Below are positions 29,905 through 40,002 of a stretch of 64,000 nucleotides of DNA, one piece after another (position 1 is the stretch's first letter; each line of letters opens with the position of its first letter). Both the position numbers and the translations under genes were made by a program. The notes under the pieces are model-generated. The model saw only the letters and a program-made list of their open reading frames with translations, did no database searches and was not told where the DNA came from. Source of the stretch: Gammaproteobacteria bacterium (GTDB taxonomy: Bacteria; Pseudomonadota; Gammaproteobacteria; Burkholderiales; Gallionellaceae); contig JAHJNJ010000017.1 in the NCBI GenBank assembly GCA_018820925.1, positions 134,064 through 198,063 of the forward strand, given 5' to 3'.

Positions 29905-32900
29905 ATGCTCATCGCCCATCGCCATCTCCGGTTAGCTGTCGTTTTCATGCTGTCCGTCCTGCCCTGTTTCACCCATGCTGCCGAGGTCGAGTTTTTCTCG
30001 CCGTCGGGCGAGGTGAAAAAAGTCCGGCAAGTCGCGGTGCGCTTTTCGGAGCAGATGGTCGCGTTTGGCGATCCGCGCGAGGTCGATCCTTTTGATATCG
30101 CCTGTCCTGCCGCAGGCAAGGGTCGCTGGGCGGATCAGCGCAACTGGATTTACGACTTCACCAACGATCTGCCCGCAGGCATCGCCTGCACGTTCTCGGT
30201 CAAAAAGGGATTGACCTCGCTCAAGGGCAGCGCGATCAAGGCCGCGAGTCATGCTTTCAATACGGGCGGCCCGGCCGTGCTGCAAAGCGAGCCCTATTCT
30301 GGCGAATACTCCACCATCGACGAGAACCAGATTTTTGTGCTCGGTCTGGATGCGCCGGCGACGGCCGATTCCATCCAGAAGAATGTGCATTGCGAGGCCG
30401 ATGGCATCTCCGAGCAGATACCCATCAAGCTGATCACCGGCAAGCTGCGCACTTCGATCCTCGATTGGCGCGAAGCCTTCCTGACGCGCTATTACCAGTT
30501 CACTTTCAGGCGTGACGGCAACGAGGGGCACAGCATCATCTTCGGCATCGATGAACGCGGATCGGATCGCGAAAAATTCCTGAGATTGCGCGACGGCGCC
30601 AATTCGCCCATCGTTGTGCTGCAATGCGCGCGCACTTTCCCCAACCAGGCGCATATCAGGCTGGTCTGGGGCAAAGGCGTCACCTCGGTTTCCGGCATCC
30701 CCACCAGCCAGGATCAGACACTGGAATTCCGTGCACGCCCCGCCTTCGAAGCCAGGTTCTCCTGCGATCGCGTCAATGCCGATGCGGATTGCATCCCGGC
30801 ATTTCCGATGACGCTCAATTTCTCCTCTCCCATCACCGTCGCGAATGCGCAGAACATCATGCTGATCGCGCCTGGCATGAAACCGGTCAAGGCAGTGATC
30901 ACCGAGAACGACACGAAGTCCGGCTTCGTGCAGTCGATCTCTTTTCCCACGCCGCTGCCGGAAAAGACAAAATTCAAAATCGTCCTGCCGCAAGTCTTTA
31001 CCGACGATGCGGGCAGGCCGTTGAGCAACGCCGCCAACTACCCGCTGGAAGTGCGCACCGACGAGAACCCGCCGCTCGCCAAGTTCGCCGCCGGTTTCGG
31101 TATTCTGGAATTGAACGCAGCGCCCGGCACACCGCCGCTGTTGCCGGTGACCCTGCGCAATGTCGAACCCAGCCTGGCGGCCAATCTTGCGTACGCGTCG
31201 ATTGCCGGCAAGACCATGCACGATGATTCCGAGTTGAGCGTGATCGGCTGGCTGAAACGGCTGGAAACCATCGATTCCGGATACGACCCGGAAACGCAAC
31301 GATGGAGTGCGGACCGGGGACCGGGAAAGACTTCCATTTTCGGCAAGGACGACCAGCCCAAATCTTTTGCCATCCCGAAACCGTTGGGTGACAAGGCATT
31401 CGAGGTGGTGGGTATCCCGCTGCAAGCGCCGGGCTTTTACGTGGTGGAGCTGGCCAGTCCGCGTCTGGGTGCCGCGCTGTTCGGAGAGGACGAAGCCCCG
31501 GCAGAAGACACTTCGCTCCTCACCAGACTGGCGAATTCAATCAAGCCCGCCAATTCGCGTCCCTATTACGTGCATGCTGCCGCGCTCGTCACCAACCTGT
31601 CCGTGCATTTCAAGCTGGGCCGCGAATCGTCGCTGGTGTGGGTAACCAGCCTCGACAAGGGCAAGCCGGTCCCCGCTGCCGATGTGGCCGTGCGCGACTG
31701 CGCCGGAAAAATATATGTGCAGGGCAAAACCGATGCCCATGGCCTGTTGCAGATCAAACAGGAGTTGCCGGATCTGCGCGCCCTGCCCGGCTGCATGAGC
31801 AATTATGACCGCCAGTATTTTGTGACGGCGCGTCTGGGCAAGGATTTCTCGTTCGTACTATCAAGCTGGGACGAGGGCATTACACTGTGGCGCTTCAACG
31901 CCTTCCAGACGCGATGGAGCGGCCATGAAGTCGCGCACGCGGTCATGGATCGCACCTTGCTGCGCGCCGGTGAAACCGTGCATATGAAACTGATCGTGCG
32001 GCGCAAGGTTGGCACGGGTTTCGAGAATCATCGCAATATCCTGCCCGCCTCGGTCACCATCCAGCACCAGGGCAGCGGAGACAAATTCCAGGTGCCGGTA
32101 AGCTGGGATGGCCGCGGTACGACCGTGCTGGACTGGACCGTGCCGCAGGATGCAAAACAGGGAACTTATGTCGTCATGATGCCGGAGGCGGCCGGCAGCT
32201 TCCAGGTGGAAAGTTTTCGCGTGCCCACCATGAGGGCAATCCTGCAGTCGGCCGACAAGGCGCTGGTCAATGCCGAACAGGCCGCGCTGAATATCCAGGT
32301 CAACTATCTGGCCGGTGGCGGCGCCTCTTTCCTGCCGGTCAAACTGCGCGGACAGATCGCGCCGAAAACTGTCAGCTTCACCGACTATGAAGACTTCACC
32401 CTTGCCAACGGCGGCGTCAAACCGGGCATACAGAAAAACACCCGCCAGCCCTGGAATTACGGCGGATATGAAATGACCGATCCGGACGAGGAAGGCGACA
32501 CACCCACGCCCGGCAACGCCTCTGGCAACATCGCGCTGACCACACAGGAATTGCGCCTGGATGCAGCCGGTGCCGGGCACGCGATCTTCAGCGACCTGCG
32601 TAGATCAAGTGTGCCGCAAGACATTCAGGCCGAGCTGGAATACCAGGACCCGAACGGCGAAACGCTGACCGCCGCCACCCACATTGCATTGTGGCCGTCG
32701 CAAGTGATCGTCGGCATCAAGCCCGATGGCTGGATGGCGACCGCCGAACACCTCAAGTTCCACGCACTGGTGCTGGACCTCCACGGCAAACCGAAGGTGG
32801 GTGAAAAAGTCGTGGTCAAAGCCCTGCAACGCGAATACTTCTCGCACCGCAGGCGCCTGATCGGCGGTTTCTATGCCTTCGACAACCACAGCGAGATCAA

Positions 32901-35760
32901 GGCAGTGGGCGAACTCTGCCGGGGCGTCACCGACAACAAGGGATTGCTGATCTGCGACGTCAAAGCACCCGCAAAAGGCAACATCATCCTGCAAGCCGAA
33001 ACGGCGGATGCCGCCGGCAACCCCAGCGTGGCCAACCGCGAAATGTATGTGGCCGGCAACGAAGACTGGTGGTTCGATGCCACGGACAACGACCGTATCG
33101 ACCTGCTGCCCGAAAAGAAACGCTACGAGCCGGGCGACAAGGCGCGCCTGCAACTGCGCATGCCGTTCAAGGAAGCGGATGTACTGGTGACGGTGGAACG
33201 CGAAGGCATCATGGACAGCTTCGTGACGCACCTGACGCGCGCCAATCCGTCCATCGAAGTGCCAATCAAGGGACATTATTCGCCCAACATCTTTATCTCC
33301 GCGCTGGCAATACGCGGCAGAAGCGGCGGGGTGCAACCGACCGCGCTGGTCGACCTGGGCAAACCCGCGTTCAAGATGGGCCTCGCCGAGATCAAGGTCG
33401 GCTGGTCGGCGCATGAACTCAAGGTCAAGGTCGCCACGGACAAGCCGGTTTATCACGTGCGCGAAAAGGCGAAAGTGTCGGTCGACATCAAACGCCTTGA
33501 CGGCTCCTATCCGCCGCGCGATTCCGAAGTGACGCTGGTGGCCGTCGATGAAGGGCTGCTGGAACTCAAGCCGAACGATTCGTGGAAGCTGCTGGAAGCC
33601 ATGATGACGCGGCGCGGCATCGAAGTCTCGACTTCCACCGCGCAGATGCAGGTGATCGGCAAACGCCATTTCGGCCGCAAAGCACTGGCGGCAGGCGGTG
33701 ACGGCGGTGGCGGCGGCGGAAAATCCGCGCGTGAACTGTTCGATACGCTGTTGTTCTGGCAGGCCAGGGTGAAACTGGACGAGCACGGCCATGCCGAAGC
33801 GACGGTGCCGCTGAACGATTCGCTCACTTCCTTCCGCATCGTCGCGGTTGCCGACGGTGCCATGGACCTGTTCGGAACGGGCTCCGCGTCCATCCAGTCG
33901 ACGCAGGACCTGATGCTGTTCTCCGGCCTGCCGCCCGTGGTGCGCGAGCAGGACAAATTCCATGCGGGCTTCACGGTGCGCAATGCAAGTGACCGCGTCA
34001 TCGATGCAGTGGTGAACGCCAAACAACAGAGTGGTGCAACCAGCAGCACGCTCGTTCCCATCGAGATCAGTCTGCCCGCCGGGGAATCGCGCAACGTCGG
34101 CTGGGATGTGACGGTGCCCATCGATAACGATGCAATGAAATGGGACGTGAGCATCAGCGAAAAAGGCGCAAGTGAAGATGGCGACCGACTCAAGGTCACG
34201 CAGAAGGTCATCGCTGCGGTTCCGGTGCGCACGCTGCAAGCCACCATCACACAACTCGATGCACCGCAATCCATCACGGTGAAACTGCCGGAGGGTGCCA
34301 TTCCCGGGCGCGGCGGCGTCAAGGTCACCTTCCGCAAACGGCTGGGCGGCGGCATGGGCGGCGTACAGGAATATATGTCGCGCTATCCCTACACCTGCCT
34401 GGAGCAGCAGACCTCGCAAGCCGTCGCGCTGCAGGATGAGGATCGCTGGAACGGCCTGATGAAGAAACTGCCTACCTACCTGGACGGCAACGGACTGGCC
34501 AAGTACTGGCCGGGCATGCGCGAGGGCGACGACACGCTGACCTCGTACCTGCTATCCGTGGCGAATGAAGCGGAATACGAAATTCCGGAATATCTGCAGA
34601 ACCGGATGCGCAAAGGATTGATCGGCTTCGTCGAGGGCCGCGTCATCCGCTACTCCGCGCTGTCCACCAGCGACCTCGCGGTACGCAAACTGGCAGCCAT
34701 CGAAGCGCTGTCGCGCACCGGCGATGTCGAAAGCAAATGGCTGGACAGCATCACCATCGAGCCCAACCTGTGGCCGACCTCGGCTGTGCTCGACTGGCTG
34801 TCCATCCTGCAGCACAAGCCGGACATCTCGGCGAAGTCTGACAGCCAGATCGAAGAGGCACAGCAGATCATCCGCAGCCGTCTCAACTTCCAGGGCACCA
34901 GCATGGGCTTCTCCACCGAGCGCGACGATACGCTGTGGTGGCTGATGATCAACGGCGATGTGAACGCCAATCGCGCACTGCTGGAACTGTTCGACGACCC
35001 GAAATGGGAACCGGATGTCGCACGCCTGGTGCGCGGTTCGCTGGGCCGCCAGTTGCGCGGGCACTGGAGCACCACGGTGGCAAATGCCTGGGGCGTATTG
35101 GCCATGAAAAAATTCTCGGCCAAGTTCGAGGCCGTGCCGGTAACAGGATTCACCAGCGCCGTACTGGAAAAACAGAACTTCATCGCCGAATGGAGCGACA
35201 ACAAAGGTAGCGCCCAACAACTGCTGAACTGGCCCACAGGCTCGGCTCCGCTGAAACTGTCGCATGGCGGCGACGGCAAACCCTGGACCATCATGCAAAG
35301 TCTCGCCGCATTGCCGCTCAAAGAACCGCTGTTCACCGGCTATCGCGTCACGCGCAAAGTATTCCCGGTCAGCCAGAAGACCAAGGGCGAATGGCACAAG
35401 GGCGACGTGGCGCGCGTGCATCTGGAGATCGACGCACAATCCGACATGACCTGGGTGGTGGTGAACGATCCCATCCCGTCCGGTGCATCAATATTGGGCA
35501 CCGGCCTGGGTGGCGATTCCAAGCTGCTGGCACAGGGCGAGAAAAAACAGGGCTGGGTGTGGCCCGCGTTTGAAGAAAGAACCTTCGACGCCTTCCACGC
35601 CTATTATCGTTTCGTGCCCAAGGGCAAGTTCTCGGTGGAATACAGCGTGCGCCTGAACAACGACGGCACATTCCTGCTGCCCAGCACCAGGGTGGAAGCG
35701 ATGTACGCGCCGGAGATGTTTGGCGAGTTGCCGAACAACAAAGTGGAAGTGATGCCGTGA
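29905..35760 (+). CDS. Bacterial alpha-2-macroglobulin with thioester motif
   Basis: The 1951-residue protein is a periplasmic protease trap of the bacterial alpha-2-macroglobulin family, thought to protect the envelope from foreign proteases together with PBP1C. A Sec signal peptide (about 1-25, ending THA-AE) is seen rather than a lipobox, so it is probably soluble or loosely attached. Multiple macroglobulin (MG) beta domains fill the first 1400 residues; the thioester motif CLEQ is at Cys1498 in YTCLEQQTSQ, followed by the alpha-helical thioester domain and C-terminal receptor-like domain. A glycine-rich bait-like stretch lies near residue 1265. An AGGGAG site precedes the ATG, and pbpC follows. 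Confidence 0.93.
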   Translation: MLIAHRHLRLAVVFMLSVLPCFTHAAEVEFFSPSGEVKKVRQVAVRFSEQMVAFGDPREVDPFDIACPAAGKGRWADQRNWIYDFTNDLPAGIACTFSVKKGLTSLKGSAIKAASHAFNTGGPAVLQSEPYSGEYSTIDENQIFVLGLDAPATADSIQKNVHCEADGISEQIPIKLITGKLRTSILDWREAFLTRYYQFTFRRDGNEGHSIIFGIDERGSDREKFLRLRDGANSPIVVLQCARTFPNQAHIRLVWGKGVTSVSGIPTSQDQTLEFRARPAFEARFSCDRVNADADCIPAFPMTLNFSSPITVANAQNIMLIAPGMKPVKAVITENDTKSGFVQSISFPTPLPEKTKFKIVLPQVFTDDAGRPLSNAANYPLEVRTDENPPLAKFAAGFGILELNAAPGTPPLLPVTLRNVEPSLAANLAYASIAGKTMHDDSELSVIGWLKRLETIDSGYDPETQRWSADRGPGKTSIFGKDDQPKSFAIPKPLGDKAFEVVGIPLQAPGFYVVELASPRLGAALFGEDEAPAEDTSLLTRLANSIKPANSRPYYVHAAALVTNLSVHFKLGRESSLVWVTSLDKGKPVPAADVAVRDCAGKIYVQGKTDAHGLLQIKQELPDLRALPGCMSNYDRQYFVTARLGKDFSFVLSSWDEGITLWRFNAFQTRWSGHEVAHAVMDRTLLRAGETVHMKLIVRRKVGTGFENHRNILPASVTIQHQGSGDKFQVPVSWDGRGTTVLDWTVPQDAKQGTYVVMMPEAAGSFQVESFRVPTMRAILQSADKALVNAEQAALNIQVNYLAGGGASFLPVKLRGQIAPKTVSFTDYEDFTLANGGVKPGIQKNTRQPWNYGGYEMTDPDEEGDTPTPGNASGNIALTTQELRLDAAGAGHAIFSDLRRSSVPQDIQAELEYQDPNGETLTAATHIALWPSQVIVGIKPDGWMATAEHLKFHALVLDLHGKPKVGEKVVVKALQREYFSHRRRLIGGFYAFDNHSEIKAVGELCRGVTDNKGLLICDVKAPAKGNIILQAETADAAGNPSVANREMYVAGNEDWWFDATDNDRIDLLPEKKRYEPGDKARLQLRMPFKEADVLVTVEREGIMDSFVTHLTRANPSIEVPIKGHYSPNIFISALAIRGRSGGVQPTALVDLGKPAFKMGLAEIKVGWSAHELKVKVATDKPVYHVREKAKVSVDIKRLDGSYPPRDSEVTLVAVDEGLLELKPNDSWKLLEAMMTRRGIEVSTSTAQMQVIGKRHFGRKALAAGGDGGGGGGKSARELFDTLLFWQARVKLDEHGHAEATVPLNDSLTSFRIVAVADGAMDLFGTGSASIQSTQDLMLFSGLPPVVREQDKFHAGFTVRNASDRVIDAVVNAKQQSGATSSTLVPIEISLPAGESRNVGWDVTVPIDNDAMKWDVSISEKGASEDGDRLKVTQKVIAAVPVRTLQATITQLDAPQSITVKLPEGAIPGRGGVKVTFRKRLGGGMGGVQEYMSRYPYTCLEQQTSQAVALQDEDRWNGLMKKLPTYLDGNGLAKYWPGMREGDDTLTSYLLSVANEAEYEIPEYLQNRMRKGLIGFVEGRVIRYSALSTSDLAVRKLAAIEALSRTGDVESKWLDSITIEPNLWPTSAVLDWLSILQHKPDISAKSDSQIEEAQQIIRSRLNFQGTSMGFSTERDDTLWWLMINGDVNANRALLELFDDPKWEPDVARLVRGSLGRQLRGHWSTTVANAWGVLAMKKFSAKFEAVPVTGFTSAVLEKQNFIAEWSDNKGSAQQLLNWPTGSAPLKLSHGGDGKPWTIMQSLAALPLKEPLFTGYRVTRKVFPVSQKTKGEWHKGDVARVHLEIDAQSDMTWVVVNDPIPSGASILGTGLGGDSKLLAQGEKKQGWVWPAFEERTFDAFHAYYRFVPKGKFSVEYSVRLNNDGTFLLPSTRVEAMYAPEMFGELPNNKVEVMP

Positions 35761-35776
35761 GGCCCCAAATCGGGTT

Positions 35777-35809
35777 ATGGGAGCGCCGACGGGACGTCGG
35801 CGCTCCCAT
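35777..35809. terminator. Strong hairpin after the alpha-2-macroglobulin gene
   Basis: ATGGGAGCGCCGAC (35777-35790) and GTCGGCGCTCCCAT (35796-35809) form a perfect 14-bp stem with a 5-nt loop, starting 17 bases after the stop codon. There is only a weak T-run, so it may act as a terminator or an mRNA stabiliser. Confidence 0.65.
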
Positions 35810-35819
35810 CTAAAGAACA

Positions 35820-35930
35820 TGTAGGGTGGGCACGTTTTTGTGCCCACGCAGTCATGCTCTTGTGTGACGATCCAATTTAAAGGATACCCACCGCGTGGGC
35901 ACAAAAACGTGCCCACCCTACGGGTTAATA
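35820..35930. repeat. Two inverted copies of the GTAGGGTGGGCACGTTTTTGTG element
   Basis: The left copy (35820-35849) and right copy (35902-35930) are almost perfectly complementary over about 29 bases, and each is itself a small hairpin (GTGGGCAC...GTGCCCAC). The pair ends one base before the pbpC ATG, so the pbpC translation start may be partly masked in the transcript. Confidence 0.8.
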
Positions 35931-35931
35931 A

Positions 35932-38130
35932 ATGAAATTCATCGTGAACAATCCCCCAACCAGTCTTCGCAATAAAATCCGCCTGATCCTGCTGCTGGCA
36001 GTAATAGCCAGTCTGCTATTGGGCATCAGCACCATTCTTTCGACCGGCCACCCCCTTCCCTCCTTCGCCGAAACAAAGACAGAGTACCTGCCCTCCGAAT
36101 CCTGGCTACTTGATCGCAGCGGCGAGGTCATCGCCGTCAAGCGCATCGACAATAAAGTGCGGCGGCTGGAATGGGTCAGCCTGAAAGATATCTCGCCTGC
36201 AACCCGGGATTTATTGCTGTTTTCGGAAGATAAGCGCTTCTATCAGCACGGCGGTGTGGACTGGCTGGCGCTGGCCGCGTCGGGCGGGTCTTACCTGTGG
36301 CACTTTATTGATGGCAAACGCCCGCGCGGCGCATCGACGCTGACCATGCAACTGGCAGGCTTCCTCGATCACTCGCTGGCGCCCGCCAGCTCGAGACGCA
36401 CATTTGCCCAGAAGTGGCGGCAGATCCTCGCCGCGCGCGAGATCGAGAAAACCTGGAGCAAACCGGAGATACTGGAAGCCTATTTCAACCTCGCTTCGTT
36501 TCGCGGTGAAATCGTCGGTGTCCATGCCGCTTCGTTCGCCTTGTTCGGCAGCCACCCTTCTGCGCTGAATCGTACCCAATCCCTGCTGCTCGTGGCATTG
36601 TTAAAAGGACCGATGGCCAATCCCGGCCAGGTTGCCAGCCGGGCCTGCGCCTTGCTCAAGGCTGCCCGGCATGAAAACGACCCCTCGTGTGAAACACTGC
36701 ACAACCTTGCCCTGCTCGCACTGGATGCAAACAACCAGCACATTCCGCAACAGAGTATCGCGCCCCACCTAGCGCAGAAATTGCTGCTGCAACCGGGCGT
36801 GCGCGTCGCCACCACGCTGGATGCAAACGTGCAGCGTACAGCGATCCAAGCGTTGCGCAAGCATTTGATGTCGCTCGACGGCCAGAACGTCAAGGATGGT
36901 GCCGTTGTCGTGATCGACAACCGGACCGGCGATGTACTGGCTTATGTGGGCAGCAGCGGCGAAATTTCCGATGCGGCGAATGTGGATGGCGCATCCGCCC
37001 TGCGCCAGGCCGGTTCGACCCTGAAGCCGTTTCTGTATGGGATGACGCTGGAAAAACGTCTGTTGACTGCGGCATCGGTAATCGAGGATTCGCCGATCCA
37101 GTTGATCACCCCCATGGGGCTCTATGTTCCGCAAAACTACGACCGCGATTTCAAGGGTGCGGTGAGCGTGCGCACAGCCCTGGCTTCGTCGCTCAATGTC
37201 CCCGCCGTACGCACACTGGGCCTGGTCGGAGTGGATCGTTTTGTACGCAAGCTCCGCGCCTACGGTTTGACGAGCGTAACGGAAGATGGCGACTACTACG
37301 GATTCAGCCTGGCACTCGGCGGCGTGGATGTACGCCTGATCGAGTTGGCCAATGCCTACCGCGCGCTGGCCAACCAGGGGGAATGGCGCCCGCTCGGATT
37401 CACGACCGCAGACCATACGCAGGGAAGCAAACGCGTTCTTTCCAGACAGGCCGCATTCATCGTCGCCGACATCCTTGCCGACAGGGGCGCCCGCGCGTTG
37501 ACGTTCGGGATGGATAACCCGCTCGCCACGCGCATATGGGCTGCCGTCAAAACCGGCACCAGCAAGGACATGCGAGATAACTGGTGTGTCGGTTTTACCA
37601 GCCGCTACACGGTCGGCGTATGGGTGGGCAACTTCAACGGCGAGCCGATGCGCGATGTCTCCGGCGTCAGCGGCGCCGCGCCGGTCTGGCGCGACCTGAT
37701 GGATTATCTGTATCACGGCAACGCAAGCGCCTCACCCAAGCCGCCGCTCGCCGTCATTGCGCAGCAGGTGCGCTTCTCCCCCGCCATCGAGTCGCCGCGA
37801 ACCGAATGGTTCCTCGCCGGCACCGAGACCGCCGAGATACGCCTGGTCGCGAATAGCACCGACCAACAAGTCCACGCCAGAATCCTTTACCCCACCAACG
37901 GCACCATCATTGCCATGGACCCGGACATCCCGGTCAATCACCAGCGCATGCAACTCAATGCCAGGGGCAGCGCGCAGGTGGTATGGGCTATGGATGGCAA
38001 CCCAATCGGTGACGGAACTGACATCGGCTGGACACCAACCGGCGGCAGGCACCGGCTGGTACTGAGCGACGCGCAGGGGAATGAACTGGATGCAGTGAGC
38101 TTTGAAGTGCGCGGGATGCTGTCGCCTTAG
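35932..38130 (+). CDS. pbpC: Penicillin-binding protein 1C
   Basis: PBP1C is a bifunctional murein synthase-like protein. The 732-residue product has a membrane anchor (about 15-35), a glycosyltransferase family 51 domain with the catalytic Glu99 in FSEDKRFYQHGGVDW and the RGASTLTMQLAGF motif, a transpeptidase domain with SxxK at Ser362-Lys365 (GSTLKPF), SxN near SSLN and the KTGTS motif, and a C-terminal PBP1C-specific domain (from about residue 640). The pairing with alpha-2-macroglobulin is a conserved feature of many proteobacteria. Confidence 0.95.
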   Translation: MKFIVNNPPTSLRNKIRLILLLAVIASLLLGISTILSTGHPLPSFAETKTEYLPSESWLLDRSGEVIAVKRIDNKVRRLEWVSLKDISPATRDLLLFSEDKRFYQHGGVDWLALAASGGSYLWHFIDGKRPRGASTLTMQLAGFLDHSLAPASSRRTFAQKWRQILAAREIEKTWSKPEILEAYFNLASFRGEIVGVHAASFALFGSHPSALNRTQSLLLVALLKGPMANPGQVASRACALLKAARHENDPSCETLHNLALLALDANNQHIPQQSIAPHLAQKLLLQPGVRVATTLDANVQRTAIQALRKHLMSLDGQNVKDGAVVVIDNRTGDVLAYVGSSGEISDAANVDGASALRQAGSTLKPFLYGMTLEKRLLTAASVIEDSPIQLITPMGLYVPQNYDRDFKGAVSVRTALASSLNVPAVRTLGLVGVDRFVRKLRAYGLTSVTEDGDYYGFSLALGGVDVRLIELANAYRALANQGEWRPLGFTTADHTQGSKRVLSRQAAFIVADILADRGARALTFGMDNPLATRIWAAVKTGTSKDMRDNWCVGFTSRYTVGVWVGNFNGEPMRDVSGVSGAAPVWRDLMDYLYHGNASASPKPPLAVIAQQVRFSPAIESPRTEWFLAGTETAEIRLVANSTDQQVHARILYPTNGTIIAMDPDIPVNHQRMQLNARGSAQVVWAMDGNPIGDGTDIGWTPTGGRHRLVLSDAQGNELDAVSFEVRGMLSP

Positions 38131-38203
38131 CGGGCATATTTCGAATATTGATCAGGCCTTGCCGTAAACGGCCGCTTTGTGCCGGACTTGCCGTCGTCCA
38201 TGC

Positions 38204-39172
38204 TCACTGCGCGACCCCCGTCACAAAGGCCTTGCGGATGTTGCCGCCGCATTCATACGAAGCAAAACCGGAACCGCCCGAATCCATGCGCGCCAGCACG
38301 CCGTAGTAGGTCTTCGTACTGTCTATCCACGGGTAGAACCCGAATGCCCCGGCAGAACTGAAAGAGCCGTCGCCCGCCGTGTCGTCCTCGACCCAGTGGC
38401 CTATGCTGTAATCCCATGCCACTGGAATCGGCGAATACTCCGCCGTTGCGCACACACCGGGCAAGGTGCAGGTCTTCTGGTCGCCCAGCAGGTTTGCGAT
38501 CCTGAGCTGGCCGTTCAATATCTTGCGCAGGAACACGGCATAACCTTCCGCCGACATGATCGCCCCGCCCGCCAGCAATGGCCCGTTGAACGTGACGGGG
38601 ATGTCGCTGCCGAGCACTCTCTGGTATTCGCTCGCCACATCCGCGCCGGTCATGGCTGCCATGCCGTTATCGACACCCCATTTCTGGAAATGTCCGGAGT
38701 CGTAATGGAATTTGCCCAGGCTCGCAGCCGTGTAAGTGTTGTTCGAAAGTGCGTTGAAACACGTTGCCACCGTCATGCTCGGTAAACAAGCGTTGGTCAT
38801 GCTCACATAGCCGGACTGCATGTGTGTGGCCTGGGTATCGCCAGCCGTGAGTACACCCGCGCGGACTTCCGCCACGTAGGCACCGAACAGCCATTTCGAG
38901 GCCGAAGCAATGTTCATCTGCGTGCTCGCGACATAGGTGTTGCCGCCAACCGAGCCGCTGGCAATGGCGCCACTCTTGTCGCCGATCTCGTAATAGAACG
39001 GGCTGACTGCCACGCAGTTTGCATTGGATGTCGCGGTTTGCTGCGCCGCTGCAATGCGCGTTGCCGTATCAAGTGGCGGAGGCGGTGAGCTGCCGCCTCC
39101 GCCACAGGCAGACAGCGCGCAGGCCAGTGCCAGCGGCAATGCAAGTTGTATTCTGGTTACTGTATCTTCCAT
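38204..39172 (-). CDS. Lipoprotein with serine-hydrolase (beta-lactamase-like) SxxK motif
   Basis: The 322-residue product starts at 39172, where GGAG lies 7 nt upstream; the frame extends to 39220 but that start lacks a site. It has a lipoprotein signal ending LSAC with the cysteine at 23, a glycine/serine/proline-rich spacer, and S90-A-S-K93, an SxxK motif like that of class C beta-lactamases and penicillin-binding proteins. No clear YxN was found; SSAGAFGFYPW near residue 280 may form part of the site. The substrate is unknown. Many cysteines suggest disulfides in the periplasm. It follows mipA. Confidence 0.65.
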   Translation of the reverse strand: MEDTVTRIQLALPLALACALSACGGGGSSPPPPLDTATRIAAAQQTATSNANCVAVSPFYYEIGDKSGAIASGSVGGNTYVASTQMNIASASKWLFGAYVAEVRAGVLTAGDTQATHMQSGYVSMTNACLPSMTVATCFNALSNNTYTAASLGKFHYDSGHFQKWGVDNGMAAMTGADVASEYQRVLGSDIPVTFNGPLLAGGAIMSAEGYAVFLRKILNGQLRIANLLGDQKTCTLPGVCATAEYSPIPVAWDYSIGHWVEDDTAGDGSFSSAGAFGFYPWIDSTKTYYGVLARMDSGGSGFASYECGGNIRKAFVTGVAQ

Positions 39173-39195
39173 TTCGCACTCCGGCAGGGGCTGGG

Positions 39196-40002
39196 CTAGA
39201 AAAGATAAAGCGCTATGCAACTTACGCTGTTGGCGGATGTGCTCTGCACCAGCGGACTGTTGCGCGCGCTGCCCGCGACATGGCGTTGCGACAGCGCGAC
39301 GCTGCCCAGCCAGTGGCGGTCGAACACATGTGTCCAGCTCGTCAAAAATCCGTAATTGTGCAGGCCGCCTGCCGCTTGATAGGCCGGCAATCCCGAGCTT
39401 GCAGCCTGCGCGGCGTCGATGCCAAAATAGGCCTGCATGTATTCGGCATTCGCCCAGCCCACGGTGGCACCCGCACGCAGGATGTCGCGCGGCGCGGGCC
39501 GGAAGTCTAGCCCGGCGCCCAGTTCGGCATGGCTGCCGCGTTTGCCGCCGCCCGCCTTGAACTTCAAGTAGCCGATGTCGTTGCGCGTGTTCAGGAACAG
39601 GCCGAGTTCGCCCGAGCGGCTCAGGTCGCCGGTTCCGGACAGGCGGGCATCGGCGCTTTCCTTGCGTCCCGGCGCTCCGCCCAGACGCACGCCGATCTGC
39701 AGGTTACGTTCTTTCACGAACTGGTAGCCGATGCCGCGCAAATCGCCCGCAAAAAAGTTGCCATAGCTCGCGTCGAACAGCGGGAACAGGATACCGCGTG
39801 TGCTATTCGCACCTTCGTAGCGCGGCACCGCCGCCGCCACACCACCTGCGATGAAATGCCATTCGCTGTCCCGCGTTGCGGGCTGCGCGACTTCCGGCAG
39901 CGTGTCTTCGTCGAATCCGGTCAGTTGGGTGTCATCGGCATGCACGGACGCCGCCAGCATGCATCCGCTCAACACACACAAGGTCATCAGCCTGCTTCTC
40001 AT
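39196..40002 (-). CDS. MipA/OmpV family outer-membrane protein
   Basis: The 268-residue product has a signal peptide (cleavage near SVHA-DD) and a beta-barrel pattern of alternating residues, ending in a C-terminal Phe as outer-membrane barrels do. Family features are AVPRYEGANS near the N terminus, YFGIDAAQAASSGLPAYQAAGG and the final barrel strand. MipA in E. coli bridges the murein hydrolase MltA and PBP1B, which suits the neighbouring pbpC, but function here is inferred. It is followed by the lipoprotein gene on the same strand. Confidence 0.85.
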   Translation of the reverse strand: MRSRLMTLCVLSGCMLAASVHADDTQLTGFDEDTLPEVAQPATRDSEWHFIAGGVAAAVPRYEGANSTRGILFPLFDASYGNFFAGDLRGIGYQFVKERNLQIGVRLGGAPGRKESADARLSGTGDLSRSGELGLFLNTRNDIGYLKFKAGGGKRGSHAELGAGLDFRPAPRDILRAGATVGWANAEYMQAYFGIDAAQAASSGLPAYQAAGGLHNYGFLTSWTHVFDRHWLGSVALSQRHVAGSARNSPLVQSTSANSVSCIALYLF

